From NCBI RefSeq assembly GCF_018687755.1, contig NZ_CP061305.1, positions 1,859,099 to 1,923,098 on the forward strand: a DNA stretch of 64,000 nt. The letters run 5' to 3'. The translations under genes and the position numbers were made by a program. The notes beneath the pieces are model-generated. The model had not been told where the DNA came from, ran no database searches, and saw only the letters and a list, made by a program, of their open reading frames with translations. Source of the DNA: Polynucleobacter sp. JS-Mosq-20-D10. GTDB taxonomy: Bacteria; Pseudomonadota; Gammaproteobacteria; Burkholderiales; Burkholderiaceae. This document shows, one piece after another, positions 1 to 7,776 of the stretch. Position 1 is the stretch's first letter, and each line of letters opens with the position of its first letter.

Positions 1-248
1 CTTTAGTCTCAGATAAGCTTCCCGTTGCTGAATACAGCGCACTGAGAGTAAAGCAGTCCATCGTGGGAACTGGTAGAGCTACTAAGCCACAAGTTCAAGA
101 AATGGTGAAACGTTTACTGCGCCTAAGCCGTGCGCCTGGAACAGACGCAGCAGATGCTTTAGGGGTAGCTATTTGCGCTGCTCACCATGCCCAAATACCA
201 AAAGTAATTGCTACTGCGCTTGCGCCCAAAAAGAGTAGCAAGAAATAA
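1..248 (+). CDS. ruvC: Holliday junction resolvase RuvC (C-terminal part)
   Basis: The 5' end lies outside the window; the open frame starts at base 3 and ends with TAA at 246-248. The visible ~81 residues contain the RuvC stretch PVAEYSALRVKQSIVGTGRA, followed by the basic helix and the acidic APGTDAADALGVA segment that carries the last catalytic aspartate of the family. RuvC is the dimeric endonuclease that resolves Holliday junctions with RuvAB. The tail is lysine- and serine-rich (KKSSKK). ruvA follows after 26 bases and ruvB after that, the usual ruvCAB order, which supports the call. Only the N-terminal catalytic residues cannot be checked. Confidence 0.95.
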   Translation, partial: LVSDKLPVAEYSALRVKQSIVGTGRATKPQVQEMVKRLLRLSRAPGTDAADALGVAICAAHHAQIPKVIATALAPKKSSKK

Positions 249-274
249 CAATCCAAACAGGTTAAGATCTTTAC

Positions 275-859
275 ATGATTGGTCGCATACAAGGCATTCT
301 CGTTTCAGTTCATCCACCCCGCCTCTTGGTAGATTGCCAAGGTGTTGGCTATGAGATCGATGTGCCCATGAGCACCCTGTACCAACTGCCAGAGACCAAT
401 CAAACAATTACACTACTGACCCACTTCCAAGTCCGAGAAGATGCGCAGCAGCTCTTTGGCTTTGCTACTGAAACTGAGCGTGAAGCATTTAGACAACTGA
501 TCAAGATCAGCGGCGTTGGTTCACGCACGGCACTTGCGGTACTTTCTGGCATGAGCGTCAATGAATTGGCGCAAGCGATTGCCATGCAAGAGGCAGGGCG
601 CCTAACTCAAGTACCTGGTATTGGCAAAAAGACTGCTGAGCGTCTATGCCTTGAACTTAAAGGAAAATTAGCTCCGGATTTAGGAATTGTTGGCGGTAAG
701 CCCCAGGTAGTTGAAGCAAGCAGCGAGGTATTACAAGCCCTCTTGGCGCTGGGTTATTCTGAAAAAGAGGCTCATCTCGCTCTCAAACAAATTCCGTCAG
801 ATACCACCGTATCAGATGGCATCCGCATGGGCCTGAAATACCTCTCGAAGTCTTCATAA
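275..859 (+). CDS. ruvA: Holliday junction branch migration protein RuvA
   Basis: 194 residues, the normal length for RuvA. The N-terminal OB-fold begins MIGRIQGILV, and the middle holds the tandem helix-hairpin-helix DNA-binding motifs (KISGVGSRTALAVLSGM near 75 and VPGIGKKTAERL near 112). The C-terminal domain III (about 145-194) is the RuvB contact. RuvA tetramers bind the Holliday junction and load RuvB rings. The gene sits between ruvC and ruvB on the same strand, 26 and 31 bases away, probably as one operon. I see no LexA-type box in the short upstream gap, so SOS control is not shown here. Confidence 0.98.
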   Translation: MIGRIQGILVSVHPPRLLVDCQGVGYEIDVPMSTLYQLPETNQTITLLTHFQVREDAQQLFGFATETEREAFRQLIKISGVGSRTALAVLSGMSVNELAQAIAMQEAGRLTQVPGIGKKTAERLCLELKGKLAPDLGIVGGKPQVVEASSEVLQALLALGYSEKEAHLALKQIPSDTTVSDGIRMGLKYLSKSS

Positions 860-890
860 CTAGTCACCCAAACACCACTACACTTGCAGT

Positions 891-1958
891 ATGGCAATCC
901 ACACAGAAGACCTCAGCTCAATCCCCGAAGATTTACCAGAAGGCAATGACCGCATCGTTAGCGGTGCAGTAGGTAATTCTGAAGCCGTTTTTGAAAGAGC
1001 CTTGCGCCCAAAACAACTTGATGAGTATGTTGGCCAAACCAAGGCTCGCACCCAATTAGAGATTTTTATTACCGCGACTAGAGCAAGACAAGAAGCGCTT
1101 GATCATGTTCTACTCTTTGGCCCTCCAGGGCTTGGTAAAACTACCCTAGCCCATATCATCGCCAGAGAGCTTGGTGTGAACTTACGCCAAACTAGTGGAC
1201 CAGTTCTAGATAGGCCTGGTGACCTTGCGGCATTGCTAACCAATTTAGAAGCAAACGATGTCCTCTTTATTGACGAGATTCATCGCCTCTCTCCGGTAGT
1301 TGAAGAAATTCTCTATCCCGCTCTTGAGGACTACAGCTTAGATATCATGATTGGTGAAGGCCCTGCAGCGCGTAGCGTGAAGATTGATCTCAAACCGTTT
1401 ACTTTAATTGGTGCAACCACTCGCGCTGGCATGCTAACTAATCCACTGCGCGATCGTTTTGGTATCGTGGCAAGACTCGAGTTCTACACCACTGAAGAAC
1501 TCACCAAAATTATTACGCGCTCCGCTAGCTTACTCAAAGCTGATATTGACCCCGAAGGATCAATTGAGATTGCGAAGCGTGCTAGAGGCACTCCTCGTAT
1601 CGCTAATCGCCTATTGCGTCGGGTGCGTGACTACGCCGAAGTAAAAGGGACCGGCACCATCACTAAAGCAATGGCTGATGCAGCGTTGAAAATGCTAGAT
1701 GTTGATCCTAGTGGCTTTGATGTGATGGATCGCAAATTACTGGAAGCCATCTTGCATAAGTTTGATGGTGGCCCTGTAGGTATTGATAACTTAGCAGCTG
1801 CGATTGGCGAAGAACGTGACACCATTGAGGATGTCTTAGAGCCTTACTTAATTCAACAAGGCTACCTACAAAGAACCTCTAGAGGCAGAGTGGCAACGCG
1901 TCAGGCTTATGAGCACTTTGGGCTCACACCACCAAGTAACTCCGCAATAGAGTCCTAA
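891..1958 (+). CDS. ruvB: Holliday junction branch migration ATPase RuvB
   Basis: 355 residues, typical for RuvB. It is an AAA+ motor: Walker A is GPPGLGKTT at about 77-85, Walker B is VLFIDEIHRL near 125, and sensor 1 lies in the FTLIGATTRAG stretch. The C-terminal winged helix ends near the motif RTSRGRVAT, conserved for DNA binding. It pumps DNA through the RuvA-bound junction. It is the last gene of the ruv series; tyrS converges on it with only 14 bases between the two stop codons. No intrinsic terminator is visible in that gap. Confidence 0.98.
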   Translation: MAIHTEDLSSIPEDLPEGNDRIVSGAVGNSEAVFERALRPKQLDEYVGQTKARTQLEIFITATRARQEALDHVLLFGPPGLGKTTLAHIIARELGVNLRQTSGPVLDRPGDLAALLTNLEANDVLFIDEIHRLSPVVEEILYPALEDYSLDIMIGEGPAARSVKIDLKPFTLIGATTRAGMLTNPLRDRFGIVARLEFYTTEELTKIITRSASLLKADIDPEGSIEIAKRARGTPRIANRLLRRVRDYAEVKGTGTITKAMADAALKMLDVDPSGFDVMDRKLLEAILHKFDGGPVGIDNLAAAIGEERDTIEDVLEPYLIQQGYLQRTSRGRVATRQAYEHFGLTPPSNSAIES

Positions 1959-1972
1959 GACTTAATTCAAAC

Positions 1973-3205
1973 TTAAGTCAGGCTAACCTTAGCAAACTTA
2001 CGTTTGCCTACCTGCACAACATAGGTACCGGCCTGAACCTTAAATTGCTTATCAGCAACTGTTACGCCATTAATCTTTACGCCGTTCTGCTCGATGTTCC
2101 GCATGGCTTCTGATGTAGATGGGGCAAGGCCTGCAGCTTTGAGTAGGTTAGCAATACCTATCGGTGCACCCGAAATATTGACTTCAAGAATGTCATCTGG
2201 CACACCGCCTTTGGCTCGATGATTAAAGTCTTCCAAAGCTTTTTGAGCAGCAGCTTGCGAATGGAAACGGGCGACGATTTCTTGTGCGAGTAGCACTTTA
2301 CAATCTTTAGGGTTTCTGCCGGCAGCAACTTCTTGCTTCATTAAATCAATTTCAGCCATAGGGCGGAATGACAGTAATGTGAAGTAATCCCACATCAATT
2401 CATCGGAGATACTCAAGAGCTTGCCAAACATCTCACCAGCAGGCTCGCTGATACCAATGTAATTACCTTTGGACTTACTCATCTTATCCACGCCATCCAA
2501 ACCAACGAGGAGTGGCATTGTCAAAATACATTGTGGCTCTTGGCCATACTCACGTTGGAGCTCGCGCCCAACTAAGAGATTGAATTTCTGATCAGTACCG
2601 CCAAGCTCTAAGTCACTCTTCAAAGCAACAGAGTCGTAGCCTTGCATCAACGGATATAAGAACTCATGCACGGAAATGGGTACGCCACTACGGTAGCGCT
2701 TGGTAAAGTCATCGCGCTCCAACATTTGCGCAACAGTATATCGAGCCGCCAGCTGAATCATGCCGCGTGCACCCAGTGGATCACACCACTCACTGTTATA
2801 GCGGACTTCAGTTTTAGCGGGGTCGAGCACCATGCTCGCTTGACGATAGTAAGTCTGAGCATTGACAGCAATTTCTTCAGCAGTCAGTGGAGGGCGTGTT
2901 GCATTCCGTCCAGAAGGATCACCAATCATGCTCGTGAAATCACCAATCAAGAAAATCACGGTATGACCTAAATCTTGGAGCTGACGTAACTTGTTCAAAA
3001 CAACCGTATGACCCAAATGAATATCAGGCGCAGTAGGATCTAAACCCAACTTAATACGCAAAGGGGCGCCTGTTGCCTGACTCTTAGCTAGCTTTTGAAT
3101 CCAATCGGTCTCAACCAATAACTCATCACAACCCCTTTTTGTTATTTCAAGGGCTGCAAAAACTTCGGGGGTCAGTGGGTATTTTTGTTCTGGTTTAGCC
3201 GTCAT
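1973..3205 (-). CDS. tyrS: Tyrosyl-tRNA synthetase
   Basis: 410 residues from the ATG at 3205. A longer open frame extends upstream to 3370, but those extra 55 residues are cysteine-rich, unlike the family, and overlap divergent anmK, so I take MTAKPEQKYP as the start. The class I signature HLGH is at 63-66 and KMSKS at 241-245, spacing as in TyrRS. The C-terminal ~70 residues (from about 340) are an S4-like RNA-binding domain. It charges tRNA-Tyr in the cytoplasm. The gene converges with ruvB and diverges from anmK across an 89-base gap, an arrangement common in Burkholderiales. Confidence 0.96.
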   Translation of the reverse strand: MTAKPEQKYPLTPEVFAALEITKRGCDELLVETDWIQKLAKSQATGAPLRIKLGLDPTAPDIHLGHTVVLNKLRQLQDLGHTVIFLIGDFTSMIGDPSGRNATRPPLTAEEIAVNAQTYYRQASMVLDPAKTEVRYNSEWCDPLGARGMIQLAARYTVAQMLERDDFTKRYRSGVPISVHEFLYPLMQGYDSVALKSDLELGGTDQKFNLLVGRELQREYGQEPQCILTMPLLVGLDGVDKMSKSKGNYIGISEPAGEMFGKLLSISDELMWDYFTLLSFRPMAEIDLMKQEVAAGRNPKDCKVLLAQEIVARFHSQAAAQKALEDFNHRAKGGVPDDILEVNISGAPIGIANLLKAAGLAPSTSEAMRNIEQNGVKINGVTVADKQFKVQAGTYVVQVGKRKFAKVSLT

Positions 3206-3294
3206 GCTGTATTGGTGGACTGATTGGGTTAAATTAGTATTTAGATTGCTAAAGCATAATTGTCGCATTCCTGAGAATAAAGCCCTGATACCGC

Positions 3295-4425
3295 ATGAAT
3301 AAGCCCCACACCCTCTACATTGGCCTGATGTCTGGCACCAGCCTAGATGGGATAGATGCTGTACTGGCAAAGATTGGGGCGGCTGGTGATACCAGCCTTT
3401 TAGGGTCCATGAGCACTGTATTTACTCCTGAGTTACGTAAAGCCCTTTTGGACTTACAGAGTCCTGGTCTAAACGAGATTCACCGGGAAAATCAGGCCGC
3501 CAATGCCCTCGCACTAGCCTATGCAGATGCAGTCAAGCATTTGCTCGCCCAGAATAATCTTGCTCCTGCAGATATCAGTGCAATTGGTGCCCATGGCCAG
3601 ACCATTCGCCATCAAGCTGATCTTGCTCATCATCTGGCTTATACGCACCAGACTCTCAACCCAGCGCTTCTTGCAGAGCTAACCGGAATTGATGTCGTCG
3701 CAGACTTTAGAAGTCGGGACCTCGCTGCTGGTGGTCATGGCGCCCCCTTAGTGCCAGCCTTTCATGCACAACAGTTTGCTACAGATAACAATATTGCCGT
3801 ATTAAACCTCGGCGGCATTGCCAATCTCACCCTCCTGCCCAGCAAGGGTGAAGTAAGGGGATTTGATTGTGGTCCGGGCAATATGTTAATGGATGCCTGG
3901 ATTGCAGATCAACAAGGGCATACCTTTGATGAGAATGGTACCTGGGCATCACAAGGAAAAGTCAATCAAGCACTACTTATAAGAATGATGACTGATTCAT
4001 TTTTTGCAAAAGTACCGCCAAAAAGTACAGGCCGTGACGACTTTCATTTGGAGTGGCTGCAAAAGCACATTGGTTCAGAAAACATCAACTCGGAAGATGT
4101 ACAAGCGACGCTATTGCAACTGACTGTGGACTCGTCACTCCAAGCAGTGCTTCGTTATGCACCGCAAACCCAGACTCTCATTATCTGTGGTGGTGGTACC
4201 CGCAATACTGCATTACTAGATGCATTTAAAATCAGAGCTAAAGCAGTATTTAAAAACTCGCTCGATATTATGACCAGTGATGCACTTGGAATTGATCCCC
4301 AACTAGTAGAAGGTCTTGCGTTCGCATGGTTAGCATGGGCTCATAAAGAAAAACGGCCAGCAAATCTGCCAGCCGTTACGGGAGCGAAAGGCCCTAGAAT
4401 CCTAGGCGCTTGCTATCCTGCTTAA
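3295..4425 (+). CDS. anmK: Anhydro-N-acetylmuramic acid kinase
   Basis: 376 residues, family length. The N-terminal phosphate-binding loop MSGTSLDGIDA at 12-22 is the hallmark of AnmK, and NLGGIANLT, DCGPGN and the late CGGGTRN are the other ASKHA-fold motifs. The enzyme phosphorylates and opens 1,6-anhydro-MurNAc from cell-wall turnover to MurNAc-6-phosphate for peptidoglycan recycling. It is divergent from tyrS and convergent with erpA (16 bases between stops). A short inverted repeat near the 3' end lies inside the coding sequence and lacks a T-tract, so I do not call it a terminator. Confidence 0.96.
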   Translation: MNKPHTLYIGLMSGTSLDGIDAVLAKIGAAGDTSLLGSMSTVFTPELRKALLDLQSPGLNEIHRENQAANALALAYADAVKHLLAQNNLAPADISAIGAHGQTIRHQADLAHHLAYTHQTLNPALLAELTGIDVVADFRSRDLAAGGHGAPLVPAFHAQQFATDNNIAVLNLGGIANLTLLPSKGEVRGFDCGPGNMLMDAWIADQQGHTFDENGTWASQGKVNQALLIRMMTDSFFAKVPPKSTGRDDFHLEWLQKHIGSENINSEDVQATLLQLTVDSSLQAVLRYAPQTQTLIICGGGTRNTALLDAFKIRAKAVFKNSLDIMTSDALGIDPQLVEGLAFAWLAWAHKEKRPANLPAVTGAKGPRILGACYPA

Positions 4426-4441
4426 GTGATTAAGCTTGTTC

Positions 4442-4828
4442 TTATGCGGAGAAAGAAGAGCCACAACCACAAGTTGTTTGCGCGTTAGGATTCTTGATCA
4501 CAAACTGTGAGCCGTTGATATCTTCCTTGTAATCAATCTCAGCACCAACTAAATATTGGAAGCTCATTGAATCCACCAACAAAGTCACGCCATTTTTTTC
4601 AAATAGGGTGTCATCTTCATTCACAGCATCATCAAATGTAAAGCCGTATTGAAATCCTGAACAACCGCCGCCCTGAACGAACACGCGTAGCTTCAATTCT
4701 GGATTCCCTTCTTCAGCAATCAAGTCAGCCACTTTTGCAGCAGCGCTGTCCGTAAATACCAGTGGGGTTGGTGGCTCGGCTAAGTCTTGTGCTGGTTGTG
4801 CAGTTTCTTGCGTAGCTAATTGGGTCAT
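4442..4828 (-). CDS. erpA: Iron-sulfur cluster insertion protein ErpA
   Basis: 128 residues; HesB/IscA fold (A-type carrier). The three cluster-ligand cysteines are C56 in GGGCSGFQYGF and C120/C122 in the terminal CGCGSSF, exactly the A-type pattern. The first ~22 residues form an Ala/Pro/Gln-rich extension that is variable in the family. The start at 4828 is supported by AGGAG seven bases upstream. ErpA passes 4Fe-4S or 2Fe-2S clusters to apo-enzymes. The gene follows argC on the same strand after 83 bases. Assignment as ErpA rather than IscA rests on length and on neighbours; there is no isc operon here. Confidence 0.93.
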   Translation of the reverse strand: MTQLATQETAQPAQDLAEPPTPLVFTDSAAAKVADLIAEEGNPELKLRVFVQGGGCSGFQYGFTFDDAVNEDDTLFEKNGVTLLVDSMSFQYLVGAEIDYKEDINGSQFVIKNPNAQTTCGCGSSFSA

Positions 4829-4911
4829 GATTTACTCCTAATTCAAAAGGCGATCGTTTATTTTAGGCTTTTAATTCCAAGCTTGCTGAAGGGTCTTTGT
4901 AACTGCTTCCA

Positions 4912-5970
4912 TTATGGTGAAACAGCAATCTGTGTCAATCCAGTGGTCTCAGGCAGCCCAAACATCAGGTTCATGCACTGAATGCCTTGGCCAGAAGCAC
5001 CCTTCACTAGGTTATCCTCAACCACCAAAATCACTAAAGTATCACCGTCACCGGGACGATGGATGGCGATCCGCAAGCCATTACTACCTCGCACAGAGCG
5101 TGTTTCTGGATGGCTACCAGCCGGCATGACATCCACAAAAGGCTCGCCTTTATAGAAATCCTCATAGAGCTTTTGGAAATCTATTTTCATTCCAGCCTCA
5201 GTCAAACGCACATACAAGGTTGAATGAATACCCCTAATCATTGGCGTCAGATGCGGCACAAATGTCAGACCAATCTGATCGTGACCGGCGATAGCCTTCA
5301 AGCCCTGGACAATTTCTGGAAGATGGCGATGGCCTTTAACAGCGTAAGCTTTAAAGTTATCACCAGATTCTGATAATAAAGTCCCAATTTCTGCCTTACG
5401 TCCAGCACCTGAAGTGCCCGACTTAGAGTCAGAAATAATATGCGTGCCATCAATCAGCTGTTTACCACCAGTAGACTTTGGTGAAAGCAATGGAGCCAGT
5501 CCCAGTTGAACAGAAGTGGGATAGCAGCCAGCTAAACCCACGACGCGGGCTTTTTTAATTGCTTCACGATTGATTTCTGCCAAACCATAAACTGCTTCAG
5601 CCAAAATTTCTGGGCAGCCATGTTCCATGCCATACCACTTAGCAAATTCTTTGACATCTTTTAAACGGAAGTCGGCAGCCAGATCCAAAATCTTCACATT
5701 GTTAGCAAGTAATTCTTTCGCTTGTGCCATTGCTACGCCATGTGGCGTTGCAAAGAACACAACATCGCATTCATTTAATTTGGCTTCATCCGGTGTGGTG
5801 AACTTGAGATCAATGCGACCACGCAAAGAGGGAAACATCTCGGCCACTGGCATGCCAGCTTCTGTGCGAGAGGTAATTGCCTGAATCTTGACTTCGGGAT
5901 GCTGCGCCAACAAGCGCAGTAGCTCCACCCCGGTATATCCAGTGCCACCTACAATGCCAACTTTAATCAT
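4912..5970 (-). CDS. argC: N-acetyl-gamma-glutamyl-phosphate reductase
   Basis: 352 residues from the ATG at 5970, chosen over an in-frame TTG four codons upstream because GGAG sits six bases before this ATG. The NADP-binding motif GIVGGTGYTG is at 5-14, and the active-site cysteine is C149 in GLAGCYPTS. The late HRPGDGDTLVILVVEDNLVKG region is conserved. It performs the third step of arginine synthesis, reducing N-acetylglutamyl phosphate to the semialdehyde. It lies downstream of rpsI, with a terminator between them, so it probably has its own promoter in the ~60 bases upstream. Confidence 0.97.
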   Translation of the reverse strand: MIKVGIVGGTGYTGVELLRLLAQHPEVKIQAITSRTEAGMPVAEMFPSLRGRIDLKFTTPDEAKLNECDVVFFATPHGVAMAQAKELLANNVKILDLAADFRLKDVKEFAKWYGMEHGCPEILAEAVYGLAEINREAIKKARVVGLAGCYPTSVQLGLAPLLSPKSTGGKQLIDGTHIISDSKSGTSGAGRKAEIGTLLSESGDNFKAYAVKGHRHLPEIVQGLKAIAGHDQIGLTFVPHLTPMIRGIHSTLYVRLTEAGMKIDFQKLYEDFYKGEPFVDVMPAGSHPETRSVRGSNGLRIAIHRPGDGDTLVILVVEDNLVKGASGQGIQCMNLMFGLPETTGLTQIAVSP

Positions 5971-6032
5971 GCCATTCTCCAAAATACCGACAGATGAATT
6001 TTATCCTTCTAATACCTAGATTGTAGAAACAA

Positions 6033-6056
6033 AAAGGGCCGCTTGCGCGACCCTTT
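6033..6056 (-). terminator. Intrinsic terminator of the rplM-rpsI operon
   Basis: In minus-strand sense, AAAGGG pairs with CCCTTT and CGC with GCG around a four-base loop, with one G-U wobble. A T-rich stretch follows (TTTTGTTTC). It lies 27 bases after the rpsI stop codon and 63 bases before argC, so it ends the ribosomal-protein transcript before argC. Confidence 0.85.
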
Positions 6057-6082
6057 CGATAAAACTGAAGCGACTGAAAGAA

Positions 6083-6484
6083 TTAGCGCTTGCTGAACTG
6101 CTTACGACGACGCGCGCCATGCAGACCAACTTTTTTACGCTCAACTTCACGAGCATCGCGAGTCACCAAACCTGCTTTAGACAGAGTTGGCTTCAAAGTG
6201 TTGTCGTAGTCGATCAATGCACGAGTAACACCGTGACGAACTGCACCAGCTTGGCCAGTTTCACCGCCACCGCTAACATTTACTTTGATATCAAAGGTTG
6301 TTAGGTGGGCTGTGAGAGCCAAAGGCTGACGAGCGATCATGCGTGATGTTTCGCGAGCAAAGTAAGCATCGATAGGTTTACCGTTAACAGTAATCTCACC
6401 TTTGCCAGATTTAATGAATACACGTGCTACAGAGCTCTTGCGACGACCTGTACCGTAATTCCAATTTCCGTAATTAATAGCCAT
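6083..6484 (-). CDS. rpsI: 30S ribosomal protein S9
   Basis: 133 residues, normal for S9. It has the family motifs GTGRRKSSVARV near 11, the GGGETGQAGAVRHG stretch near 75, and the basic C-terminal tail ending RRRKQFSKR that reaches the ribosomal P site. It is the second gene of the rplM-rpsI operon: rplM ends nine bases upstream. It is followed by an intrinsic terminator. No irregularities seen. Confidence 0.99.
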   Translation of the reverse strand: MAINYGNWNYGTGRRKSSVARVFIKSGKGEITVNGKPIDAYFARETSRMIARQPLALTAHLTTFDIKVNVSGGGETGQAGAVRHGVTRALIDYDNTLKPTLSKAGLVTRDAREVERKKVGLHGARRRKQFSKR

Positions 6485-6493
6485 TTGGTTTCC

Positions 6494-6922
6494 TTAAATC
6501 TCTAACGCTTTTGGCTGTTGAGCCGCATGCGGATGACTGGCGTCGCCGTAGACTTTTAATTTCTTAATCATGGCATAACCTAGTGGGCCTTTTGGCAACA
6601 TACCCTTCACAGCCTTCTCCAAAGCACGACCTGGGAAACGGTCTTGCATCTTGTCGAAGTTAGTGGAGCTGATACCACCTGGGTATCCGCTGTGACGGTA
6701 ATAAATTTTGTTCAAGCCTTTTGTGCCTGTAACACGCAACTTAGAAGAGTTGATGACAACAATGAAGTCGCCGGTATCAACGTGTGGGGTGTATTCAGGT
6801 TTATGCTTGCCGCGTAGACGGAGTGCCACTTCACTGGCGACACGACCGAGGACTTTGTCCGTAGCGTCAATCACGAACCATTCATGCACCACCTCATGGG
6901 ATTTTGCAGAAAAAGTTTTCAT
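6494..6922 (-). CDS. rplM: 50S ribosomal protein L13
   Basis: 142 residues, the same as in most proteobacteria. The N-terminal WFVIDATDKVLGRVAS and the RGKHKPEYTPHVDTGD segment are diagnostic for L13, an early-assembly 23S rRNA binder. It heads the two-gene operon with rpsI. In E. coli L13 represses this operon through the mRNA leader (established knowledge). Here a perfect 8-bp inverted repeat lies at the very 5' end of the predicted leader, which would suit similar control, but this is inference. The start has only a weak GAG ahead of the ATG. Confidence 0.99.
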   Translation of the reverse strand: MKTFSAKSHEVVHEWFVIDATDKVLGRVASEVALRLRGKHKPEYTPHVDTGDFIVVINSSKLRVTGTKGLNKIYYRHSGYPGGISSTNFDKMQDRFPGRALEKAVKGMLPKGPLGYAMIKKLKVYGDASHPHAAQQPKALEI

Positions 6923-7030
6923 GATTTCTCAAATTGTTATAGTCAAAAAAATTACTCCAACTAAATCACGTCCACTTTGGCCCTGCTTATATTTGCAAGC
7001 TCGCAGATTCAGTAATTCACTTGGTAAAAC

Positions 7031-7056
7031 AATTACCGCTGACTGGTTCGGTAATT
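7031..7056 (-). promoter_or_regulatory. Hairpin in the rplM mRNA leader
   Basis: AATTACCG (7031-7038) and CGGTAATT (7049-7056) form a perfect 8-bp inverted repeat with a 10-base loop. It lies just downstream of a TATAAT (minus strand, 7071-7076), so it would be the first structure of the rplM-rpsI transcript, about 110 bases before the start codon. It could be an L13 autoregulatory site or a 5' stabilising hairpin. No T-tract follows, so it is not a terminator. Confidence 0.5.
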
Positions 7057-7070
7057 CAGTAAAGCCTTGA

Positions 7071-7076
7071 ATTATA
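7071..7076 (-). promoter_or_regulatory. Candidate -10 box of the rplM-rpsI promoter
   Basis: TATAAT on the minus strand, a perfect -10 hexamer, 149 bases upstream of rplM. The -35 region at 17-base spacing (7094-7099) is poor (TCGTTC) and overlaps the upstream terminator hairpin, so activity would depend on the -10 or an activator. It is the only strong -10 between that terminator and rplM. Confidence 0.45.
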
Positions 7077-7080
7077 TCCC

Positions 7081-7107
7081 AAAAAAAACCCAGGAACGAG
7101 TCCTGGG
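7081..7107 (-). terminator. Strong intrinsic terminator, end of candidate small RNA
   Basis: In minus-strand sense CCCAGGA pairs with TCCTGGG (7 bp, five-base loop ACTCG/T side) and is followed directly by eight T residues at 7088-7081. No protein gene on the minus strand ends nearby; the next gene upstream on this strand is far away beyond osmC and rnpB. It therefore terminates a transcript starting in the gap, such as the small RNA described here. Confidence 0.85.
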
Positions 7108-7180
7108 CTGGAATCCACCTATGTTTAAGTGGAGGAGACACTGGGAGGTAACTATCTCTTATATAAGACTGACTACCAAT
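7081..7180 (-). ncRNA. Candidate small RNA with C-rich anti-Shine-Dalgarno motifs
   Basis: About 100 nt, minus strand, bounded by a good sigma-70 promoter and an intrinsic terminator. No credible reading frame lies inside. The middle carries ACCTCCC and TCTCCTCC, both complementary to the Shine-Dalgarno core GGAGG, and then a small stem TCCAC/GTGGA before the terminator hairpin. This layout (unpaired C-rich motif plus terminator) resembles known trans-acting bacterial sRNAs that block ribosome binding sites. Alternatively it could be a prematurely terminated leader of rplM. I cannot assign a known family from sequence alone. Confidence 0.6.
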
Positions 7181-7186
7181 ATGGTT

Positions 7187-7215
7187 ATTGTATCGAGAAA
7201 TATGGTGCAACGCAA
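7187..7215 (-). promoter_or_regulatory. Sigma-70 promoter of the candidate small RNA
   Basis: Minus strand: -35 TTGCGT (7210-7215), spacer of exactly 17 bases, -10 TACAAT (7187-7192). The predicted transcription start is near 7180. It points toward the terminator at 7081-7107. Confidence 0.65.
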
Positions 7216-7337
7216 GAAAATTGACCAAAATCAATCTTTCGATACTTTTTAGCAAAAAACAGCTTGCAAATAAAACCCGTAATTATTGGTAAACTATTGA
7301 TAATATTGGTTAATTTTTTAAATTAGGGGTCGCTAAC

Positions 7338-7763
7338 ATGGAATGTCAAGTAAGTTGGTTGGGTAATGGCGGCATGGCATTTTCGGCAAAAACTGGTAGT
7401 GGCCACCAAGTCACAATGGATGGGCCGCCCGAAGCTGGAGGCAAAAATAGTGCTCCAAGGCCTATGGAGCTGATTTTGGCGGGAACCGGTGGTTGCTCCG
7501 CATTTGATGTCGTTTTGATCCTACAAAAGGCCCGCCAAGAGATTAGCGCCTGCGATGTCACGCTAACTGCCGAGCGCGCAGAGACTGAACCTAAAGTATT
7601 TACAAAAATTAACCTGCATTTCACGGTTAAAGGCAAAAACCTCGATTTATCCAAGGTTGAGCGTGCAGTGAAGTTGTCCCACGAAAAATACTGCTCAGCC
7701 ACAACCATGCTCGCCAAAACAGCAGAAATTACTTATTCCATCAACGTCCTGAATGACGAATAA
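7338..7763 (+). CDS. OsmC family protein (YhfA-like)
   Basis: 141 residues, the usual OsmC/Ohr superfamily size. The two conserved cysteines are in GGCSAFDVV (about 53) and EKYCSAT (about 118), the spacing expected for the thiol pair that reduces organic or lipid hydroperoxides in this superfamily. The sequence resembles the YhfA branch more than Ohr. AGGGG eight bases ahead of the ATG supports the start. The gene is convergent with rnpB and divergent from the sRNA/rplM side. The 130 bases upstream are AT-rich and carry three ATTG[GA]T repeats at helical-turn spacing that may bind a regulator. The substrate is not known from the sequence. Confidence 0.85.
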   Translation: MECQVSWLGNGGMAFSAKTGSGHQVTMDGPPEAGGKNSAPRPMELILAGTGGCSAFDVVLILQKARQEISACDVTLTAERAETEPKVFTKINLHFTVKGKNLDLSKVERAVKLSHEKYCSATTMLAKTAEITYSINVLNDE

Positions 7764-7776
7764 GCATTGAGAAAGT

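Noticed and set aside
3206..3370. N-terminal extension of TyrRS in the same frame
   Set aside because: The 55 extra residues are cysteine-rich and unlike any TyrRS, and they overlap divergent anmK; the ATG at 3205 fits the family.
4350..4380. Inverted repeat CGGCCAGC...GCCAGCCG near the end of anmK as a terminator
   Set aside because: It lies within the coding sequence and has no T-tract after it.
6936..6951. TTGACT just before the rplM start codon as a -35 box
   Set aside because: It lies so close to the ATG that a start site from it would fall inside rplM.
6929..7255. 108-residue minus-strand frame upstream of rplM
   Set aside because: It runs through the strong terminator hairpin and the rplM leader, has no ribosome binding site and no family resemblance.
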